This document shows positions 33,121-43,362 of a stretch of 64,000 nucleotides of DNA, piece after piece. The stretch covers positions 1,798,001 through 1,862,000 of the forward strand of contig JAPEHQ010000001.1 in the NCBI GenBank assembly GCA_027405735.1, read 5' to 3'. The position numbers and the translations under genes were made by a program. This DNA comes from Mucor racemosus (taxonomy: Eukaryota > Mucoromycota > Mucoromycetes > Mucorales > Mucoraceae). Within the stretch, counting starts at the first letter, position 1, and each line of letters starts with the position of its first letter. The notes under the pieces were generated by a model. It had not been told where the DNA came from. It did not search any database and worked only from the letters and a program-made list of their open reading frames with translations.

Positions 33121-33711
33121 TTACATTGCCTTTCTAACAAACATTAACATGATGGCAAATACAGCCATGAATGTAAGCAAGAAATTGGGATCCATTGCGG
33201 TCGATGCGTTTGCTGGGAGAGCGACGACGGATCGAGAAGCACTGGGAACACTAGTAGAGGCATCAGATCCAGTGCCTGCAGCAGATAAAGCAGACACTGT
33301 TTGAGTACCTGCACCAGGTAAGACTGTAGCAGTAGGATTATTCACAGTAGTAGTGGTATAGGCAGGGACATCGTAACTATAGCTATAGCTATAGCTATAA
33401 CTGTAAGTATAGGCAGGAATGGTAGGAATCTGAATTTGTGAAAGGGGATAAAAGCAATTGATGGCACAAGAGTTGCCAGTATCTTCGTATAATTTTTCCA
33501 AAAAAGTTTGAGAAGTTACAGTAAAGCAATTGATGGCACCGTTGGTTATATACTTTGATGGTAATAAGACACAACTTCCATCTACATCAGCAGTAGATAA
33601 ACAATACAATTGATATTTGTTTGATCCAACAGTGGTATTTTTACAGTTTTCCAAGTTATCAAGAATTTGACCTGTGGTAAGAGCGTTCTTGGCTACAACA
33701 AAAGAAGACAT
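33121..33711 (-). CDS. Ser/Thr-rich protein with C-terminal membrane anchor, unknown
   Basis: A single-exon 196-residue protein that I do not recognise. The N-terminal half has a cysteine pattern (C23, C37, C47, C62, C81, C85) suggesting a small disulphide domain. Next come a (YS)n run at about residues 100-111, encoded by a TATAGC-like repeat at about 33,379-33,408, and a Ser/Thr/Ala/Pro-rich linker. The C-terminal helix (FLLTFMAVFAIMLMFV then RK) looks like a tail anchor or the hydrophobic end of a GPI-type precursor. The start shows no clear signal peptide (MSSFVVAKNALTTG), which is odd for a surface protein and could mean a missed upstream exon. A cell-wall or membrane surface role is inference. 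Confidence 0.65.
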   Translation of the reverse strand: MSSFVVAKNALTTGQILDNLENCKNTTVGSNKYQLYCLSTADVDGSCVLLPSKYITNGAINCFTVTSQTFLEKLYEDTGNSCAINCFYPLSQIQIPTIPAYTYSYSYSYSYSYDVPAYTTTTVNNPTATVLPGAGTQTVSALSAAGTGSDASTSVPSASRSVVALPANASTAMDPNFLLTFMAVFAIMLMFVRKAM

Positions 33712-36499
33712 GATAAATTTAATTTGATTTGAATAAGAGAAACAAAAAGGAGAATAATAGTGATTACATCGCTTACTATTTATCTTTGGGAGCTATCTTT
33801 CACAAAAAGTTTCTCTAAAATCACTCCCATTCAATCAATGTAACGAATGCTTTGTGTTGATCACGAATACTGTAACAGTTATACATGTACTATATACTAT
33901 TTGTAAGAGGCTGTACCACTTGAGACCAGATTTAATGGCTTTACAAACTATAAATCTGATCCTTGTATCTGATAGATAATAGTATGGTATTTTTGCAACT
34001 GTGGAATGTCTAATATTTTTACGTATGATGCACAATATTTACAAATTGATAAATTGGATAATTCAATTCCCATGGTTTTCTTTGATCTGTGTATTTAAAA
34101 TATTTCAATATCAAAGTAACCTAACACAATAAAGTTTTATGTCATGTTTCAATGACCCAAAATGTTGAGAAGAGGGGCGCAGCAGTTAATTTCCCATTAA
34201 AAACAAGAAGGCGGTTGTGTATGTAAATTTCAGGAACGATTTTCATTATTACAAGATCTTCAATCTTGTTAACATTATTGGAGTTACTTGTAGCTTTATA
34301 TAATTTCCTGCATAATTATGCGTTAGTAATTAAAGTAGTCTAAACTTACGCAATGACACCCTCAATCATTCAGTTTACATATGAATAAAAATCAACAAAC
34401 AAAAGGCGCTGTGGTGCAAGATGACAGTTCATATGATGATTCAAATTTTCTTGAATGTATCTTGCTGCGCAGGAATCAAACTTCTTTATAAATAGATTTA
34501 CCCTGTCAGTTGCTTCTTTCTTGTAAAAGTATTTGGTTCCACATTTGCTTGATTGTATCACTGAAGATGTGTCTAATAGCACTAAAATATACAAGTTGTT
34601 GTGCAAGTAAAAATCGTACAACAATAAATATATAAACTTGAGTACAAATAACTTCACCACATTTCCTATATTGATTAATTTTACAACCATTATTTTTATA
34701 TATAGATACAGTTGATCATAAGAAATAATACCTATCATTTTCGCCACAAATGCAGAAATTTCATGTGTTATTATTTGTTATTGTTTGGCATGATTGCGAT
34801 ACAAAAGTATTCCATACTTTATTTTAGATGTTTTGTTTCTCAAATTAGTATTAATTACAATGTGCCAAACATTTTTTTCTCTTTAGAAAATAGGTCCATC
34901 TTTTGAGACAGAGACAGTCTCTAGTAAGTAAAAGTGATCTTCCGATTTATACCAATTCTCCAACCGCTAACTTTGGTTTTTGATAGTAAATCTGAAATTC
35001 TCATTCAACATGTTGTGAGAATTTGTCTTCCGTTTATTATATGGTTTTAAATATACAACTATATATGCATTTTTCTTTATATTTAATTGTTTATTAGTCT
35101 ACCAGTATGATATACTCTACATGGTAAACTTTTTGTAGATAGTGTTATTTATTTAAAATCGAATAAATCAACAAAAATAGTTTAATTCTAATGTTTTATT
35201 TCTCTAGTAATAATAAAAGCTATTAAATACAATTCATCATAATACTTCTATATACATAATTTATATTGAAAATAATGGTGCTAGACTTAAATTCTACAAA
35301 ACGAAGCACGCTATCGCTAGTATTTTCTGCTTTACTCCCAAAGCAAGCAAGCAGATAATGATAGTTTTCTTACAAAATCAATGGCGGACTTTAATTTTTT
35401 TATTTGACAGCTGAGTTATAACTTAATTTTTGTAGCGGTGTTTGAATTTTAGTTTTTGACATATGCGTTTTACAGCTTAGATCAAGTCTTCATTTGGATA
35501 CACATTTTGGCACTTCTTTATTGATTAGTATTTCAAGTTTATACATTTCATATTGGAAGTTTATGGGTGTCGTATATTTTCAGGATTGATAATAGTACTT
35601 AAAAAAGAATACAGTTATAAAAGAATGAGTAATTAATCAGTTCTTCAACTGTATAATAAAAACAAGATATCGTTTATTTAGATATAAAAGTATGACCTTT
35701 TATGTGAAACAGGTAGAGATATTCACGGAAAAACAGTATAAAAAAACAATAGGAATTCGACTAGATAACGTTAGGTTTTTATTATCAAGTAGAACTTAAT
35801 TGACTCTTCTTTGAAAGGAAGATGTCCTTCTATTTATACATAATTTCTAATCGAATTACCAATTTAGAACATTTGTCAAACCATGTTGTTCAACATGCAA
35901 GTCAAGCAAGGTCATATTCCATGCGTCTATCATCATGCTACTATTGAATCATAGAAGCATGATTCTAATGTATCCACACAATATCCACACAATATCCAAA
36001 TGCTCATTCTTTCGGTAAATCACAGGTCAATAATTATAATTTGCTAGGATCCACATCTCGGTTATAAGATTACTTGCTGTATCAATCAGACATGTCAAAT
36101 CAAAGTGATTCCTGATTTATCCCAGCGGTAATTCAAGTTAGACACCAGATGAAATGGAGATCTAAATGGATGTAATCCACATTTTATATTGATTTGACAT
36201 TAAGATCCTAAGATGTAATTAAAGGCACTATTGAACCATTGGATCTGTTTGATAGTAATCTATGTGCAGTGGAATTACATACTAAAAACGCTTGATAAAA
36301 TAAAACAACCTAAATTTCAAGTGTCGCTCATAAAATATGATGCCACTTGAAATGTGAACAACGATAATAAACAAACGCTTCAATTGAACACAATAACAAA
36401 CGCATGCTAAAAATATGAAATACCCTTTTTGAACCATACATGTCGTGTAGATGATAGCACCCTTGATCACGGCGCAATCAATTACACAAATGACATATA
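33712..36499. repeat. AT-rich repeat-containing spacer
   Basis: 2.8 kb with no intact gene. A minus-strand stretch at 34370-34590 reads protein-like (FIKKFDSCAARYIQENLNHH, then APQRLLFVDFY) and may be a relic exon of an unrecognised gene. From about 35,570 the DNA belongs to a dispersed repeat whose parts (35,570-35,710; 36,180-36,270; 38,640-38,965) recur inverted at about 58,010-58,555. The end (about 36,350-36,499) is the left half of a repeat unit continued at 38,145 and paralogous to about 40,428-41,215. Confidence 0.6.
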
Positions 36500-38144
36500 C
36501 AGTGACCCCCAAAACTGTCCCAATGTTTCCTAGTTTTGAGTTTAGTATGATTTTCAGGTACAACAAATATATTTAAAGTACGACATATTTTATATATTTC
36601 GGAAGATCAATTAATTTCCTTTTATATTAAATTAAAAAAATCTCGAATTTCATTGGTCCGCTATATTTATACCCTGTCTGGGACAGCATATGCATTGGGA
36701 CAGTTTTGGGAGCTTACGCGGGAAAAAATATAATCCTATTTAATAGTCCGTCCAAAGGCCGTTTCTTTCCAAATATACTTTCACACAATTGGGCATGCTA
36801 TCAAAAACTTTTTGGCACTCCTCCTGTTTAATGGTGTTGTACCAAACCTCAGTTACACGCTCCGAAAGATCAAGGATTCATTTGGGCGCTGTTTTTTACT
36901 CATTAAGCCTCCTCTTTAATAAGATCCACATATTTTCGATCGGATTCAAGTCAGGAGATAGCGGAGACCAATTTATTACTTCATAGTCTTGATCCAATAG
37001 ATATTCCTTGACTAAATTTGATGTATGCTTTGGAGCATTGTCATGCTGGAAAATGATCTGATCACGACGAAGGCCTAATTTATCCAAAGTAAAATTGAAA
37101 GTCCGCTCCAAATCGTCTTCAAAGATTTGTTTATACAAATGTCGATCCACAGTACCCTCAATTCTGCATATCTATCGAACTCCGGCATACGTAATGGCCC
37201 TCCAAAATATGACACTCCCACCGCCATCTATAACGGTCATCTTCACATAATTAGATTTCAAGCTCTCACCGTCTCAAATCCAAAGCCAGCTTCTTCCATT
37301 TAAGTTAAATCTATTAATGTTGGTCTCATCTGATCAAATCACCCTTTTCCGTTCGTCGGAAGTCCAATCCTTGCGAAGATGACACCATTCTAAACGCCTT
37401 TTAATATTAGCCGGAGACAGCATAGGTTTTTTAGGCTTGATAATTGCTCCTATGCTCCCCCTACGGAGCGATTTCGGACAGTTTCTGGGCTTTTATTAAC
37501 TCCGACATTACTCTCAAGTAGTTTAAAATGTTACTTGAATTTTTGACTGCTTTTTTTGTTGCTTGGCGAACACAAAACCTTTCATCAGATTCAAACAGCA
37601 ATTTAAGTCGACCCCTTTTAGACACACCCAAACTTGTGCAACACCGTTTTTTAATTTTTTCCACAACAGGCTTACCTACATGCAATATTTCCGCAACTTG
37701 GCGCACTGATTTACCGGTGTTTAAAAGACTAATGGCATCATTTTCCTTATTCTCCTGAAGTTTTTTCATATTAATTTTCAATAGGCCAAAGCACCAGAAT
37801 CTGTATATGAAATATGCATCTTTTTTATTTTCTTTACCCAATTAGGTGTTTATTTACTGATTTCCAAGCGTTCAAGATACTAGTGCAAATTATGGTTCTA
37901 CAATCATCGATTATCTAAAAATCAAAAATGGCTCTCAAAACTGTCCCAATGCATATACTGTCCCAAATTGGGTATAAATTCAATTGACCAATAAAATTCG
38001 AGATTTTTTTAATTTAATATAAAAGGAAATTAATTGATCTTCCGAAATATATAAAATATGTCGTACTTTAAATATATTTGTTGTACCTGAAAATCATACT
38101 AAACTTAAAACTAAGAAACATTGGGACAGTTTTGGGGGTCACTG
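36500..38144. mobile_element. Tc1/mariner element with about 214-bp TIRs, TA target duplication
   Basis: Terminal inverted repeats at about 36500-36713 and 37931-38144 begin and end CAGTGACCCCCAAAACTGTC and are flanked by TA on both sides. Total length is 1,645 bp. The transposase between them is on the minus strand and broken. A related sequence at about 40,560-40,580 represents the site without the insertion, confirming the borders. Confidence 0.9.
36896..37841 (-). pseudogene. Tc1/mariner transposase, disrupted
   Basis: The minus-strand piece 37841-37461 encodes the N-terminal helix-turn-helix domain (NDAISLLNTGKSVRQVAEIL). 37150-36896 encodes the C-terminal DDE part with FQHDNAPKHTS and SPDLNPIENMW, a DD34E spacing typical of Tc1-like enzymes. 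The middle (about 37,150-37,460) is interrupted by stops and frame changes, so the enzyme is not functional. The first catalytic Asp region is in the damaged part. The element could only be moved in trans. Confidence 0.85.
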
Positions 38145-39467
38145 TATATCAAAACAGGATTCTATCCAAATCAATAATGATAATAAACAAAGATATCAAT
38201 TTAGTCAACTACTCATCTATATCGTAGTTGCACTATCAATATAAATAAGATTCAAGCATATAAAAACTACCCCTTAAAAATCAAGGCTACATAAAATAGA
38301 TATAACAGAAATAAACAAAAACAACCATTTCCCAAAAGGTCGATATTGTCACACTTAACATACAATCCCTTATGGTCAATGCTCTATACAATTTACCCCT
38401 TAAAATATCAAATCAATAACAATGTACTCAAAACTGGAAGATTACTAAATATACATCCATTCAAGTCTGATGGTATCCAAGTTCTCCAAATCACTATAAA
38501 TACCCTCATACTTTTCAATTATTTTAACTCTTCAGAAATCTTTTGTAATAAAAACTTTAGCTGATTATAATTGTATTTCTACTGCTTTTATTTTTTTATT
38601 TTTTTATTTTAGTAAATCACATCGTAATTTACTGCACTATGGATTGAAATGGATCAATCATAATTTAACCGTTCTTGCAGAGCTTGTGAGTTGTCTCGTT
38701 TCAATGCTGCGCTAAATATGCTTGGATGTTGATTTGATAGCTACTTGATTGGTTAACTGCTGGGATGAAATAATATGGTGTCATAATTGAGGTCCAAGCA
38801 TTCTTGGTAATTACTGGATTAAACTTGGCACGCTAGGTGTTTCTTATATCCGATATCAAGACTTGCACTTCAATACATGTCGTAGTCAATAGATTGTAAG
38901 ATGTATTTATACTGTAGAAGGTGATAATGTATGATACTAGTAGGTGGAATACAACAATGGGTACATAAACATTATTTATAGAAAGAATAATAATAAAGAC
39001 TAGTAACAACATTTATCATGGAGAGCATAGGTTTTATTATTAGAAAAACTAATAACGGTAAAAGAAAGTACCAAGAGCTTTGATATGTCAAAACGATCTC
39101 AAGAAATAACCTTGCCAAGATATTACACTTTTTATTAACGATACATCCAGAGGATGTATCTATATACTTTTTATTACAACTATTACACAGAATTACTATC
39201 TAAAAACATTATACTAATTAACTAAGACGCATATAAGTCAACGTGGGCGCCTGTTGACTTACTATAATACCGAATATTGGTCGAAACCTTGACTGTGCGA
39301 CCTAAGATATAATATTGACACAACAAGCTTCTGGATATTGGTTTCAAAGACTATTTATAAAAATTACATTTAATATGAGTTAGAAATGGAATTGACTCTA
39401 AAATGTCTGTTTAATATCCTCGAAAACGACACATATAATCATTTTATTTCGACAATTTTACCACATA
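38145..39467. repeat. Dispersed repeat DNA right of the Tc1/mariner element
   Basis: 38,145-38,640 continues the repeat interrupted by the transposon (paralogue at about 40,570-41,215). 38,640-38,965 recurs inverted at about 58,010-58,345. About 39,060-39,310 is an LTR-like segment shared with about 25,975-26,300 and 52,660-53,020. No gene. Confidence 0.65.
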
Positions 39468-39868
39468 TGATATATCAGAAGTTTAACCAGATGTAGAAAA
39501 CCAGGAACAATTATTAAAACTCAATATGACATGATATTTAGTAACCCATACTAAATGTCATATCTAATCACTACTAGCACTAACAACAAATACCAGGATC
39601 ACTCAGCAACACTTGGCAGCAATGAAACATAGGCAATCCCACATTGTATCCAAGTAATACAATCACATATTCCCAATTCCACAAATTCCATTGTATATGA
39701 TTTGTTACCAAGTCATATCAAGAACCTCAATAACCGGCAATTAATTAATAGTATTAATAATTATTTAACTATTTAGAAAACATATAAATATGAAGCATCA
39801 ATGAATTAATAAAATGTATTATCTTTTTTTAGCAGAGTATTTTTATATTAGTATCTTTTGATATAACA
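39468..39868. mobile_element. Solo LTR (second copy, no duplication seen)
   Basis: About 401 bp starting TGATATATCAG and ending TTTTGATATAACA, nearly the same as the solo LTR at 53619-54016. It has TG...CA ends, but the flanks (ACATA before, AAATT after) do not form a target-site duplication, so it may have been recombined. Confidence 0.7.
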
Positions 39869-40626
39869 AAATTTGTCCTGTGTTACATGCAAGCAAGCCT
39901 ATTTCAATTTGAAGCAATTCGAGCAAGCATACAAGCAAGCTTTCAATGTTTTCATCGAGCGCCAAGCAGGAAATTGCTAAAAAAAAAATTAACCAAGCAA
40001 GCCAAAGCAAGTAATACCCTGAAGAAAGCGCAATTCAAGCGAGCTCAAGCATAGAGCTCGCTCGCTTGTTTATGCTTGCACTACTCGATTGCGATCACTA
40101 CGTGGGAGGATATCACATCTTGAGTAATGACAAATTCAAATCTTTTCTTGGATCTGCTCTAAAGAAGTGGAACTATGGCTCTCTCGTTGGTTGCGAGGTA
40201 TTTGTATTGCAGAATAGCTTGGAATAAAAAAATGTTGTTCGCACTGAAATACTCCTAAACCAATACAGTAAACGAGATACTTGTAGACCTTTTGATTTAC
40301 ACTATCTTCGTCGTGTCCTTGCTGAATTCTAGTCCCACCTCACCCCTCCACTTTCTTGCCCATGTATCACAAAGATACAAAAATGCAAGTCTCCGTCACT
40401 TTAGTTTCAAGCTTTAATATAAACGACAATAATAAACAAACGCTTCAATTGAACACAATAACAAAACGCATGCTAACAATATGAAATACCTTTTTGAACC
40501 ATACATGTCGTGTAGATGATACACTATTGATCACGGTGCAATCAATTACACAAATGACATACAGTATATATCAAAACAGGATTCTATCCAAATCAATGAT
40601 AATAATAAACAAAGATATCAATTTAG
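39869..40626. repeat. AAGC-rich stretch, gene relic and repeat paralogue
   Basis: 39,885-40,075 is full of CAAGCAAGC-like units and ends in an inverted GAGCTC/GCGAGC block. 40,087-40,332 is a broken reading frame described separately. From about 40,428 the sequence is the paralogue of 36,350-36,499 plus 38,145-38,640, without the Tc1/mariner insertion. Confidence 0.6.
40069..40332 (+). pseudogene. Broken coding fragment, unknown protein
   Basis: A plus-strand frame reads LLDCDHYVGGYHILSNDKFK, then LGSALKKWNYGSLVGCEVFV, meets TAA at 40225-40227 and continues in the same frame with TEILLNQYSKRDTCRPFDLH to a TAG at 40330-40332. Base composition is higher in GC than the surroundings. I do not recognise the protein. 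One in-frame stop in an otherwise protein-like frame indicates a relic gene or transposon ORF. Confidence 0.4.
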
Positions 40627-40773
40627 CACTATGAAGAAAAAATCTCTTAATTCTCTTAATTGTGCCACATTAAGGAAAATAAGAAAATTTTCACTGCTTA
40701 TTTTTTTAAATTTTGTCTTATTTTTCTTAATGTGGCACAATTAAGAGAATTAAGGAATTTTTTCGTCATAGTG
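40627..40773. mobile_element. MITE with long TIRs, TAG target duplication, empty site in window
   Basis: 147 bp bounded by CACTATGAAGAAAAAAT and its near-perfect inverse ending TTTTTTCGTCATAGTG; the arms match for about 60 bp. TAG occurs directly before and after (40624-40626, 40774-40776). The paralogous repeat at about 38,205-38,215 reads straight through (ATTTAGTCAACTAC), which is the empty site. No coding capacity. The 3-bp duplication suggests PIF/Harbinger-type mobilisation (inference). Confidence 0.88.
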
Positions 40774-41529
40774 TAGTCAACTACTCATCTATATTGAAGA
40801 AGTTGCACTACCAATATAAATAATACTCAAGTGTATAAAAATTATCCCTTAATTCAAGGTTACATAAAATAGATATAACAATAATAAGCAAAGCAACCAT
40901 TTCCTAAAATGTCGATTTTGTCACACTTGACATCAATCTCTTATGGTCAATGCTCTACTACCTGATTTACCCCTTGAAATATTAAATCAATAACAATGTA
41001 CTCAAAACTAGAAGATTACTAAATATAAATTCATTCAAGTCTGATGGTATCTAAGTTCTCCAAATCACTATAAATACCCTCATACTTTTTCAATTATTTT
41101 AAATCTTCAGAAATCTTTTGTAACAAAAACTTTAGTTGATTATAATTGTATTTCTACCGCTTTTATTTTTATATTTTTTTATTTTAGTAAACAACATCGT
41201 TATTTACTGCACTTTACAATTATGGAAGAAGATGAGCGAAAGGTAGAAGAGAAGAAAGGAGGAGGAGAGGTGATATTTAATTAGCTCTGTTTCTTCGTTC
41301 CTTTACAATGGATTATAACTCCTTTGCAGATGAGATAACGTCCTCAGTGGTGTCCTCGTCACTGTAAATATGTTGGGGTTGTTGTTGGCGACGTTGATGC
41401 AATTGATGTTTATAATTTTATTATCTTCAGAGAATACGCGTTGTCTTCTGCGCAATTAATCAACATTGTTGTATTCCATGCCACCTTCTACAAATTTACA
41501 TCCTAATCTGATAGACAAGGTACTACAGT

Positions 41530-41714
41530 ACCATTTTTTTAACTTTCATAGTTTTGCGGAACTTTAATTAATTAAATCGGACTTTTTGCAAATAATGTGA
41601 AGATTTTTGAATTACTTAAAATAGCAATATAATGTATCTCCGATTGAAACTGAGAAAGTTATGGTTATTTTCATTCAAATTTCCAAATCATTGAAAGGGT
41701 TTTGCGACTCATTG
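41530..41714. mobile_element. Solo terminal inverted repeat of Tc1/mariner family 2
   Basis: This stretch matches the right TIR of the element at 55523-57158 (TTTGCGGAACTTTAATTAAT, then TATCTCCGA-TGAAA-TGAGA and CATTGAAAGGGTTTTGCGAC) but has no partner nearby. It is the remnant of a deleted or excised copy. Confidence 0.8.
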
Positions 41715-42149
41715 TATGATGGCGGCTTGCACGAATCCATGGTATAGCCGATACTTCGGAAGAAACTATCAACCGCGGATACCCTGATTTTCCATGTGGC
41801 TCAATAGCATATTCAGTTCATTTTATGACAGCATATTAATATAAACATTGATCTCAGGGCACGGACCTGCTCTCAACAAATTAAATAAGAACAAGACAAA
41901 TACTAATTATGAAACATACCAACTAAGTCTATAATTCAACACGGTACATCTTGGATTTGCTGAATCAATATGGATAATATTTATCATATTGATCTATTAT
42001 TGGTTCTCTAGTTATAATCTCAGTAGTAAATAGTAAATAGATATAAAATACCCATACTTCTAGATCTTAATAAACGGTAGACCTCTTTTAGCTTTGAGAT
42101 ACAGTTGGAAAAGGTGATACATTATTGTCTCTTTTTATTGTATTTTATT

Positions 42150-42292
42150 TATAAACTCGAAGGATAATTCATTAACTACAATACTATAATATACATCTAC
42201 TACATACTATCTTATTATAGTATTATTATTGTTATTATTATTATTGATCAGACCCAGATACAAATATTAAATCTATATATTTGTATCTGACA
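42150..42292 (+). mobile_element. Truncated old LTR of the Ty3/gypsy family
   Basis: It matches the last about 145 bp of the 335-bp LTR (ACTACATACTATCTTA, then ATTATTATTGTTATTA, TGATCAGAC-CCAGATACAAA and TATATTTGTATCTGACA) with several differences. The first half is missing. It shows that an older insertion of the same family lay about 300 bp from the present one. Confidence 0.75.
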
Positions 42293-42592
42293 ACATGTAT
42301 CATAACTGTTATGTAACTATAGCCGAAGGCTACTATTAGGTATTTTATTTATGTTTTATATGTTTAGTCTGTAAGGAACAACTATTAATAAATGTATTAG
42401 CAATAGATTTATATTAGAAAGAAGTCAAGTTTATTATTGAAGTATATAACATGAGCTTATATACTCATAACTAGTTATGACTAAATACCGAACAAATCTA
42501 TAGGACCGAATAGGCCGGTATGCATATGACAAATATCACGTGACTTACTTTATTTATTATTATTATTTATTACAAACAATTGTTAATAAAAT

Positions 42593-42927
42593 TGTCAGTA
42601 TCAGTGTTGATACAAGTAGTGATCCTGATCTGCAGGATATCATTGAGATGTTGAACTCCAACCGAAATAAGAAACGGAAGTTTAAACCTAAAATACCAGC
42701 AACAAGAAATATCAAACAAAGATTAAATATGATTACACAAAGTATATTGAATATCTTGACGGTACAACCGTATTAATAATAAAGACACCTTTTATTCTAT
42801 CTAACTACAAAACTATAATATATATTTACTACATACTATCTTAGTATAATATTATTATTGTTATTACTATTATTATTGATCAGACTCACCAGATACAAAT
42901 ACTAAATCTATATATTTGTATCTGACA
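42593..42927 (+). mobile_element. 5' LTR of the Ty3/gypsy element (335 bp)
   Basis: It starts TGTCAGTATCAG and ends GTATCTGACA, with TG/CA ends within a 6-bp inverted TGTCAG/CTGACA. It is the same length as the 3' LTR and by eye differs at one base (TTGATCAGAC versus TTAATCAGAC). Preceded by AAAT. The sequence after it (ATTGGTAGCAACTTTCG) is the likely primer-binding site; TGGTAGC fits the 3' end of an initiator-tRNA-like CUACCA only over about 7 nt. Confidence 0.93.
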
Positions 42928-43362
42928 ATTGGTAGCAACTTTCGTATTTTTTTTTATCTCCTTTTTTTTCTTGTTTGTCGCCTATAGCAAATAAGTAAAC
43001 AAAAAGTCGAACTTCAAGGCACGCCGGATAAGTATTCACTAAAAGGAAAAGATCGAAACATAATTACTAGATCAGAACCATTTACTGAATCATAATATCC
43101 ACCCCTCATATAAATTATTTTAGTTGTTCTCGCTTTTTACTGCTCGTAGAACACTCATATCTGCTACGTTCTCGCTAGTGATTATATTCCAGCTTGTAGA
43201 ACCCTTATTTGTCGAAATTGAACTGCTTAAATACACAAGATCTCAAATTTCTCGCATTCAATTTACAACTCCAAATCTTATTCAAATTACATCAAATCAA
43301 ACTACATTAATAATCAACTTATATACACTCTTAATCAACTCGATTATTATAAAACACAACAA

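Larger units (their letters stand above)
40774..42592. repeat. Repeat DNA with solo mariner TIR and old LTR fragment
   Basis: 40,774-41,215 continues the repeat paralogous to 38,205-38,640. A purine/GA-rich stretch at about 41,230-41,270 and a minus-strand protein-like piece (HIYSDEDTTEDVISSAKEL, about 41,310-41,375) may be a gene relic. About 41,530-41,714 is a lone terminal repeat of the second Tc1/mariner family. About 42,150-42,292 is a diverged 3' half of the Ty3/gypsy LTR seen next door. No intact gene. Confidence 0.6.

Noticed and set aside
33375..33412. CRISPR-like or satellite repeat (TATAGC units)
   Set aside because: A short in-gene microsatellite encoding the Tyr-Ser run; no spacers.
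42540..42776. Separate 78-codon ORF before the retrotransposon
   Set aside because: It is the 5' LTR copy of the polyprotein's last about 60 codons, not an independent gene.
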